The notes under the pieces: generated by a model
What the model saw: only the letters and a program-made list of their open reading frames with translations
What the model was told of the DNA's origin: nothing
Databases searched by the model: none
Program-made: the position numbers and the translations under genes
Origin: an uncultured Opitutia bacterium
GTDB lineage: Bacteria > Verrucomicrobiota > Verrucomicrobiia > Opitutales > Opitutaceae
NCBI GenBank assembly: GCA_937952235.1
Contig: CALFZM010000138.1
Coordinates: forward strand, 1 to 11,877
Direction: 5' to 3'
Length of the DNA stretch: 11,877 bases
Part shown: piece after piece, positions 7,238-11,877 of the stretch
How the letters are laid out: every line of letters starts with the position of its first letter
Position numbering within the stretch: position 1 is the first letter of the stretch

Positions 7238-8590
7238 TTAGTGATTCACGGCACGGATCAGCTCGTGCGCAAGATGGACGACGCGGTCCTCGGTCGTGGT
7301 GGCCCAGGGCCCGGGGTGGCGGCCGAGGTTGGCGGAGTACCCTTCGTAGCCGCCCTCCATGATCACGCGGCGGCTGCCGAGGTAGCCAAAGTAGTCGTTG
7401 GAGTACCCGGCGACCCAGATCGCCTGCGGCCCGCCGGCGAGCTCGCGCTTGAGCCGCAGCGAGTAGTCGACGGTGGTCTCGCCTCCGATCGCGATGACGG
7501 TGAGGTCGACCCCGAACTGCACCACCTGGACGGGGCACGGGTAGGACTTCGGCAGGGTGCCGGCGTCGAGTTGGGCGAGCAACTGCCCGGCGCGCGCGCG
7601 GTCGGCGGCGACCCGCGACGCGGCCCGGCGTTCCAGGTCGGCGCGCGTGATGTCGGCGTAGTCGATTTCCGCATACGCGAGGGCGCTGCGGAGCGGGCCC
7701 TGCACCGGGCGCGGGTTGACGACGGCGAGGGCGGCCTCGACGGCGTTGGCGAGCGTGCGGCCGTGCTGCGACGACTGCTCGAGGTTGCCGCGCGGATACG
7801 GGTTCTGGTCGCCCCCCGCGCCCATGAGGAAGAGGGCCACCGTGCCGGGCCGGGCGGCCTCGAGGGCGGCCTGCGCGTAGCCGGCGTAGTCGCCGTTGAT
7901 GCTGTAGGTGCCGGTGACCGTGTTGTGGCAGGCGTAGCCGAAGAGGATCGCCGTGATCTCGTTCCTGGCATTGGCCACGCGGAGGACCGGCACGTCGTGG
8001 TCGACCGGGCCGTCGGGATTGGGACTGTTGCGAATCTCGGTGCCGACGCGCAGCCGGCGGTTCATGGCGAAACCGGCGCGCGCCCGCGTGTAGTGCAGGG
8101 TGGCGGGTTCGCGGCGGGCAAGGGCGTCGTCGATCGCCCGGGCGACCGCGGTTTCGAGCTGACGCGAATACGTGTTGGCGCGCTTGACCCAGGCGGGGTC
8201 GCCCACCCCGCGGCCGTAGAGCGAAGGCCCCGAGTGGGTGTGCGACGCGTTGAGCAGCACCTGCTCGGGCCGGAGTTGATGCCGCTCCCGCACGTGGCGC
8301 TCCGTGGCGTCGCGCAGCGGCTTGGGCGCGCCGATCAGATCGAGCGTGACAAGCACGACCACGCCGCCGGAGGCGTCCTCGAGCGCGAGTGCCTTGGCGA
8401 AGAGCTTCTGCACGACTGCCTCGGACGGCTTGTTGCGACCGGCATAGCCCGCCATCCAGGCCGGGCCCTCCGGGGTGATGTCGACGATCGCCGCGCCGGC
8501 CTTCCAGGTTGTGCGGGCTGGTGTCGCGGCGCCGGGCAGCGACGGGGCGGCCAGAGCGGCGAGCATCCCGAGCAGGAAAAGACGCTTCAT
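7238..8590 (-). CDS. Exported neutral/alkaline ceramidase-like protein (N-terminal domain family)
   Basis: A 450-residue predicted periplasmic zinc hydrolase-like protein related to the N-terminal domain of neutral ceramidases (PF04734-like), which cleave the amide bond of ceramide. The ATG at 8590 gives a clear signal peptide (MKRLFLLGML..., cleavage around 20-22); the open frame beyond it is shadow. Family signs: DITP (37-40), NASHTHSGPS (114-123) with zinc-type histidines, YACHNTV with H222, NGDYAGYA (232-239), GGETT with E371 where ceramidases have a zinc-binding glutamate, and a Tyr-rich NDYFGY (398-403). The ceramidase nucleophile segment GD-x-S-P reads GDQNP (260-264), so the serine is replaced by asparagine, and the C-terminal immunoglobulin-like domain of true ceramidases is absent. 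Function is therefore open; it may be another amidase or a non-catalytic relative. It is the first gene of the minus-strand operon, 26 bases before the cytochrome gene. Confidence 0.9.
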   Translation of the reverse strand: MKRLFLLGMLAALAAPSLPGAATPARTTWKAGAAIVDITPEGPAWMAGYAGRNKPSEAVVQKLFAKALALEDASGGVVVLVTLDLIGAPKPLRDATERHVRERHQLRPEQVLLNASHTHSGPSLYGRGVGDPAWVKRANTYSRQLETAVARAIDDALARREPATLHYTRARAGFAMNRRLRVGTEIRNSPNPDGPVDHDVPVLRVANARNEITAILFGYACHNTVTGTYSINGDYAGYAQAALEAARPGTVALFLMGAGGDQNPYPRGNLEQSSQHGRTLANAVEAALAVVNPRPVQGPLRSALAYAEIDYADITRADLERRAASRVAADRARAGQLLAQLDAGTLPKSYPCPVQVVQFGVDLTVIAIGGETTVDYSLRLKRELAGGPQAIWVAGYSNDYFGYLGSRRVIMEGGYEGYSANLGRHPGPWATTTEDRVVHLAHELIRAVNH

Positions 8591-8750
8591 GTGCCGCAAC
8601 CTAGGGAAACCGTGCCGGCGCCGACAACGTCGAACCCGTCCGCGCCGCGCCGCCGGGCATGGTCCTTTGGTGCGCGGGGGCCGGGAGCTCGCGGAGGCGG
8701 GGCTTGCGTCGACCCAGCCGCGTGTTCGCATCGAGGCACCCCGCCCTGCC
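8591..8750. promoter_or_regulatory. Divergent intergenic region, presumed to hold both promoters
   Basis: These 160 bases separate the divergent starts of the ceramidase-like operon (minus) and the hydroxyacid dehydrogenase (plus), so promoters for both are expected here by position. No convincing -35/-10 pair can be read in this GC-rich sequence. A TTGTCG on the minus strand at 8627-8622 with TAGGTT at 8603-8598 is a poor candidate and would leave almost no leader. No operator-like palindrome or riboswitch was recognised. Confidence 0.35.
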
Positions 8751-9731
8751 ATGCTGCCTCCGCCGCCCCTGCTCTGGACCGACGCCCTCCTGCATGTCGA
8801 TGCCCTCCTGCGCCTGCGCGGCCAGGTGAGCCTGTGCGGCCCCACTGCGCCGGCGGAGCTGGCCGTGCCGGGCGAGTTTGCGGCCGCCGAGGCGGCAATC
8901 GTCGGCACGCGGGGGTTTTATGGGCACGAGCAGTTCGCGGCCGCGCGGAAGCTCAAGGTAATCGCCCGCACCGGCATCGGGTATGACAACATCGACGTGG
9001 CCGCGGCGGAACGCGCCGGCGTCGTCGTGGTGAACACGCCGGACGCCCCCACCGAGTCGACGGCCGAGTTCGCGGTGGGGCTGATGTTCGCCGTGGCGCG
9101 TCGGATCGCGCTCGCGGACCGGAACGGGAAGGCCGGCGAATGGAAGCTGGCGCCCGAAGTGCTGGGTTTCGACCTGGCGGAGAAGACGCTCGCGCTGGTG
9201 GGCTTCGGGCGGATCGCCCGGCGGGTGACCGAGATCGCGCGCGCCGTGCGGATGCGCGTGCGGGCTTTCGACCCGGTGGTCCTGCCCGACGAGATGGCGG
9301 AGCACGGCGCGACCGCCTGCGCGAGCATCGCCACGCTGGCCGAGGGCGCGCAGGTGCTCTCGCTGCACGCACCGGCGCTACCCAGCACGCGCCATCTGAT
9401 CGGCCGCGAGCACCTGGCGCGGCTGGCGCCGGGGGCCATCCTGATCAACACGGCGCGGGGGACGTTGATCGACGAAGCGGCGGTGCTGGCGGCGCTGGAG
9501 TCGGGCCGGCTCGCGGGCGCGGGACTCGACGTGTGGGAAACCGAGCCGGTGCCGTCGGGGCATCCGCTCTTCCTGCACCCGCGCGTCGTGGCCACGCCGC
9601 ACATGGCCGCCTACACGGAGGAGGGCCGGCGGCGCAGCCACGTGAAGGCGGCCGAGCTGGTGCTGGGCGTGCTGCGGGGCGAGCGGCCGGATTCGATCGT
9701 CAATCCCGACGCGTGGCCGCCGCGGCGGTGA
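8751..9731 (+). CDS. D-isomer-specific 2-hydroxyacid dehydrogenase (phosphoglycerate dehydrogenase-like)
   Basis: A 326-residue cytoplasmic NAD(P)-dependent oxidoreductase interconverting a D-2-hydroxyacid and a 2-oxoacid. The ATG at 8751 is chosen because the protein then starts at the usual distance before the substrate-binding domain; a GAGG at 8733-8736 is too far upstream to be a good ribosome binding site. RTGIGYDNID (73-82) marks the substrate domain. The nucleotide fold has GFGRIA at 151-156, where the third glycine of GxGxxG is alanine. The catalytic set is present: R236 in NTARG, E265 in ETEP and H284 in TPHMAAYT, at spacings like those of E. coli SerA. No C-terminal ACT regulatory domain is present, so a general or catabolic hydroxyacid dehydrogenase is more likely than a feedback-regulated serine-pathway enzyme. 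Candidate substrates (phosphoglycerate, glyoxylate/hydroxypyruvate, lactate) cannot be separated. Its 3' end faces the receptor gene across 9 bases. Confidence 0.93.
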   Translation: MLPPPPLLWTDALLHVDALLRLRGQVSLCGPTAPAELAVPGEFAAAEAAIVGTRGFYGHEQFAAARKLKVIARTGIGYDNIDVAAAERAGVVVVNTPDAPTESTAEFAVGLMFAVARRIALADRNGKAGEWKLAPEVLGFDLAEKTLALVGFGRIARRVTEIARAVRMRVRAFDPVVLPDEMAEHGATACASIATLAEGAQVLSLHAPALPSTRHLIGREHLARLAPGAILINTARGTLIDEAAVLAALESGRLAGAGLDVWETEPVPSGHPLFLHPRVVATPHMAAYTEEGRRRSHVKAAELVLGVLRGERPDSIVNPDAWPPRR

Positions 9732-9740
9732 CGGCGCGGA

Positions 9741-11877
9741 TCAGAGGTCGAACGTCGCGGTGAGGATGAACTGCCGCGGATCGATGATGCGGTAGGCGTT
9801 CGGAGTACCGTCGGGGAACGCGCTGATCGCCTGGAGCCGGCCGTCCTCCTGCACGTTGCGCACGTTGAGCTGGAGGGTCGCGTTGACCTTCTTGAACACC
9901 TTCACGCGATAGGCCGCGAAGAGATCCACATACGTGCGCGGGTCGTCATAGATCGGCCGTTGTGGATCGAGGGCGGTGATGACCGCGGGAAGCTGCTCCA
10001 CGCCATAGTAGCCGATCGCGCTCTTGTCCTCCCAGCGCAAGGCGCCCCCGATGGTGAGGCGCTTGACCCACTCACGATCCAGGCCGAGGCCGGCGAGCCG
10101 GTAGCTCGTGCTCAGGTTGAAGCGATACTTGCGGATCTGGGGGCGGCTCTTGCCCTGGTTGGCGACGGCGACGTCGTACGGCGTGCGCACGCTGGTGGCG
10201 AAGAACTGCGAGGGTGAGTTCGTCCCGTTGTATCGCTCCGTCCACCACGGACGGTTGATCTCGGGATCGATGATGCTGGTCCAGACCGGCATCCGCTCCG
10301 TGATCCACTGGGTGACGGCGGGCGACATCTTCGAGTCGATGGACTCGTTCTCGGTCACGTTGAAGCGCGTCGTCCAGTGCGGATTCGGATTCCAGTGCAC
10401 CTCCAGCTCGAGGCCCTTGGCGGTCACGTCCTGGGTCTCGGCGACGAGCTCGTTCTGCACGTCGCGCGCCTCGGGCCGGCGGAAGAACGACACATCGAGC
10501 TTCGTGATGCGGGCGATCTCCTGATCGATCTGGTCCTGCGTCAGCGTGCGGCCCTCGGCGGCGGCGGCGTTGGTGATCCAGGACTGGGCGCGGGTGGTGA
10601 GATTGAAGAACTGGTTGCCGTTGGGGGAGTCGAAGTCGAGGTTGCGGATCCGCTGCGCGATGATGCGCATGCTGCCGTTGCGGGAGTTGATCTGCGTCGT
10701 CTCGTACTTGTTCGCGCGCACGACCAGCTTGCCGTTGAAGAGATTCAGCGAGAACCCGTAGTCCTTGCCGTGGCCGGTCGGATCGGGCAGCGCGCCGAGG
10801 TAAAGGCCGACCGCGTAGCCCTGCGGCTGGAAGCTGTCGGACTTGTTGTAGTGAAGGTTGAGCCAGCGCGTCGGCTTCACGACGACGCCGGCGGTCTTCG
10901 TCCGGCCTCCGGCGTGCACCCAGTCGGCCGGGTTGAGCGTGAACGTGGAATCGTAGTCGAGGAAGATGCCGTCGGGCGTCGAGGAGAACAGGGTCTGTCC
11001 GCGCTGCCGCTGGTCGCGGGTGTCCTTGCGGAGACCGAACGTCGTCACGACGCGGTCCTTGAGCAGGTGGCTTTGAACGACCGCGCCCTGGGTGCGCAGG
11101 ATCGAGCGGTCCCAGGTGTTCGTGGAATCGTACCAGTAGCCCGGCCCGAGCCGGGCCTGCTCGGTGACGAAGTTGGGCGTCGCGTTGGCCGTCCCGGGAT
11201 TCGTCCAGCCGCCCCAGCGGTAGGAATACGTGCCGGGCGAGAAATCCCGGGGCGCCTGGTCCGCATTGTAACCCTGGTTGTCGCCCACGTAGTAGCGGTA
11301 GTAGTTCAGCGCGACGTTCGGCCGCACGAACTCGCGGGATTGCCCCGTGGGCATCGGGTACCAGGCGTGGTTGGAGAGGATGACGTCGCGCCAGATCGTC
11401 GTGCGCGAGCGGTTCTCCTTGAACTCGCCGTAGCCGAGGAACTGCTGCATGCCGAGCCAGCGCAGCAGGTTTTTCTCCTGGCGCAGGTCGAGCCGGTAGG
11501 CGAGCTGACCGCGGTAGGTCTCGCGCTCGAACGGCCCGCCTGCGATGCCCTTCGTGTTGAAGAAGCCGACATAGGGCCGGAGGAAGAACGGATTGGGGCT
11601 GCCGTCGACGAGGCGCTCGTTGGCGTCGATGTGCAGGTAGCCGGTGGCGCCCGAGCTGCCGGCGGTGCCGTAGAGCCCGCGGTTGTCGCGGCGGCCGGCC
11701 TCCCGGAAGTACCCGAGCTGGACCGCGAGCAGGTTCCGCGGCGTGTCGAAGACGGTCTGCTCGAGCTGCAGGTGGCTCGTGAGCACGGTCTCGTTGATCC
11801 GGTTCATCGCCGCGAGGTTCACGTTCTGCCAGTCGTAGACCGCCCGGCTCGTGACGGACGGGTCGCTGGAGAACAGC
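9741..11877 (-). CDS. TonB-dependent outer-membrane receptor, C-terminal part (5' end outside window)
   Basis: About 711 codons of a TonB-dependent transporter beta-barrel; the frame stays open at the right edge, so the signal peptide, any N-terminal extension and the plug domain lie beyond it. The visible part has the alternating aromatic and polar strands of an outer-membrane barrel. A VDGSPNPFFLRPYVGF segment lies near the left end of the protein as seen, and the terminal strands include GGALRWEDKSAIGYYG and LQLNVRNVQ, ending in RQFILTATFDL. The last residue is Leu, not the usual Phe or Trp, but Phe sits two places before it. In Opitutaceae such receptors are numerous, often exceed 1000 residues and accompany glycan-use genes; whether this one takes a glycan product or another ligand cannot be told. 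No SusD partner is seen. It is convergent with the hydroxyacid dehydrogenase, leaving no room for a separate terminator. Confidence 0.92.
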   Translation of the reverse strand, partial: LFSSDPSVTSRAVYDWQNVNLAAMNRINETVLTSHLQLEQTVFDTPRNLLAVQLGYFREAGRRDNRGLYGTAGSSGATGYLHIDANERLVDGSPNPFFLRPYVGFFNTKGIAGGPFERETYRGQLAYRLDLRQEKNLLRWLGMQQFLGYGEFKENRSRTTIWRDVILSNHAWYPMPTGQSREFVRPNVALNYYRYYVGDNQGYNADQAPRDFSPGTYSYRWGGWTNPGTANATPNFVTEQARLGPGYWYDSTNTWDRSILRTQGAVVQSHLLKDRVVTTFGLRKDTRDQRQRGQTLFSSTPDGIFLDYDSTFTLNPADWVHAGGRTKTAGVVVKPTRWLNLHYNKSDSFQPQGYAVGLYLGALPDPTGHGKDYGFSLNLFNGKLVVRANKYETTQINSRNGSMRIIAQRIRNLDFDSPNGNQFFNLTTRAQSWITNAAAAEGRTLTQDQIDQEIARITKLDVSFFRRPEARDVQNELVAETQDVTAKGLELEVHWNPNPHWTTRFNVTENESIDSKMSPAVTQWITERMPVWTSIIDPEINRPWWTERYNGTNSPSQFFATSVRTPYDVAVANQGKSRPQIRKYRFNLSTSYRLAGLGLDREWVKRLTIGGALRWEDKSAIGYYGVEQLPAVITALDPQRPIYDDPRTYVDLFAAYRVKVFKKVNATLQLNVRNVQEDGRLQAISAFPDGTPNAYRIIDPRQFILTATFDL

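Noticed and set aside
3485..8590. Ganglioside or sialolipid degradation operon (sialidase plus ceramidase)
   Set aside because: Attractive by name, but the sialidase-like protein lacks an obvious F/Y-R-I-P motif and the ceramidase-like protein lacks the nucleophile serine, so the substrate claim is unsupported.
8475..8750. Upstream extension of the hydroxyacid dehydrogenase frame
   Set aside because: It would overlap the start of the ceramidase-like gene and add about 90 residues not found in this family; the ATG at 8751 gives the usual N-terminus.
7241..8986. A 581-codon open frame on the plus strand opposite the ceramidase-like gene
   Set aside because: Antisense shadow with biased composition and no domain. 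It also runs out of frame through the start of the hydroxyacid dehydrogenase.

Overview
The window is about 11.9 kb of very GC-rich DNA with six or seven tightly packed genes. There are no RNA genes, CRISPR arrays, transposases or integrases, and no gene-free stretch longer than about 180 bases. The gene content points to a verrucomicrobium, most likely close to Opitutaceae. The signs are a Planctomycetes/Verrucomicrobia-type membrane-bound dehydrogenase with a C-terminal CxxCH heme domain, secreted FAD_oxidored-family proteins, a bacterial ceramidase-like protein of the kind common in that superphylum, and a long TonB-dependent receptor whose barrel resembles Opitutaceae receptors. This assignment rests on recalled family traits, not on a search.

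Layout, left to right. (1) Positions 3-1367, plus strand: an FAD-dependent oxidoreductase whose 5' end lies outside the window. (2) Positions 1372-1437: a perfect 29-bp inverted repeat with an 8-base loop. (3) Positions 1462-3306, plus strand: a second, secreted FAD-dependent oxidoreductase. (4) Positions 3307-3484: a convergent gap with a weak terminator-like hairpin and an imperfect long inverted repeat. (5) Positions 8590 to 3485, minus strand: a probable three-gene operon. It begins with a ceramidase-like protein, continues with a cytochrome-bearing putative dehydrogenase broken by a frameshift near 6700, and ends with a sialidase-like Asp-box protein. All three carry signal peptides. (6) Positions 8591-8750: a divergent intergenic region. 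(7) Positions 8751-9731, plus strand: a cytoplasmic D-2-hydroxyacid dehydrogenase. (8) Positions 9741-11877, minus strand: the C-terminal two thirds or so of a TonB-dependent outer-membrane receptor, running off the right edge.

Taken together this looks like an accessory locus for taking up and oxidising glycans or glycoconjugates. The receptor imports a ligand across the outer membrane, the exported Asp-box hydrolase and ceramidase-like amidase could trim it, and the cytochrome protein and FAD enzymes could perform oxidation steps. The substrate cannot be read from the sequence. Both hydrolase-like proteins lack a hallmark catalytic signature of the enzyme they are named after, so 'sialidase' and 'ceramidase' are family labels only. 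The main points for a second look are the frameshift in the cytochrome gene, with a GTGA stop/start overlap at the break, and the two intergenic palindromic elements.
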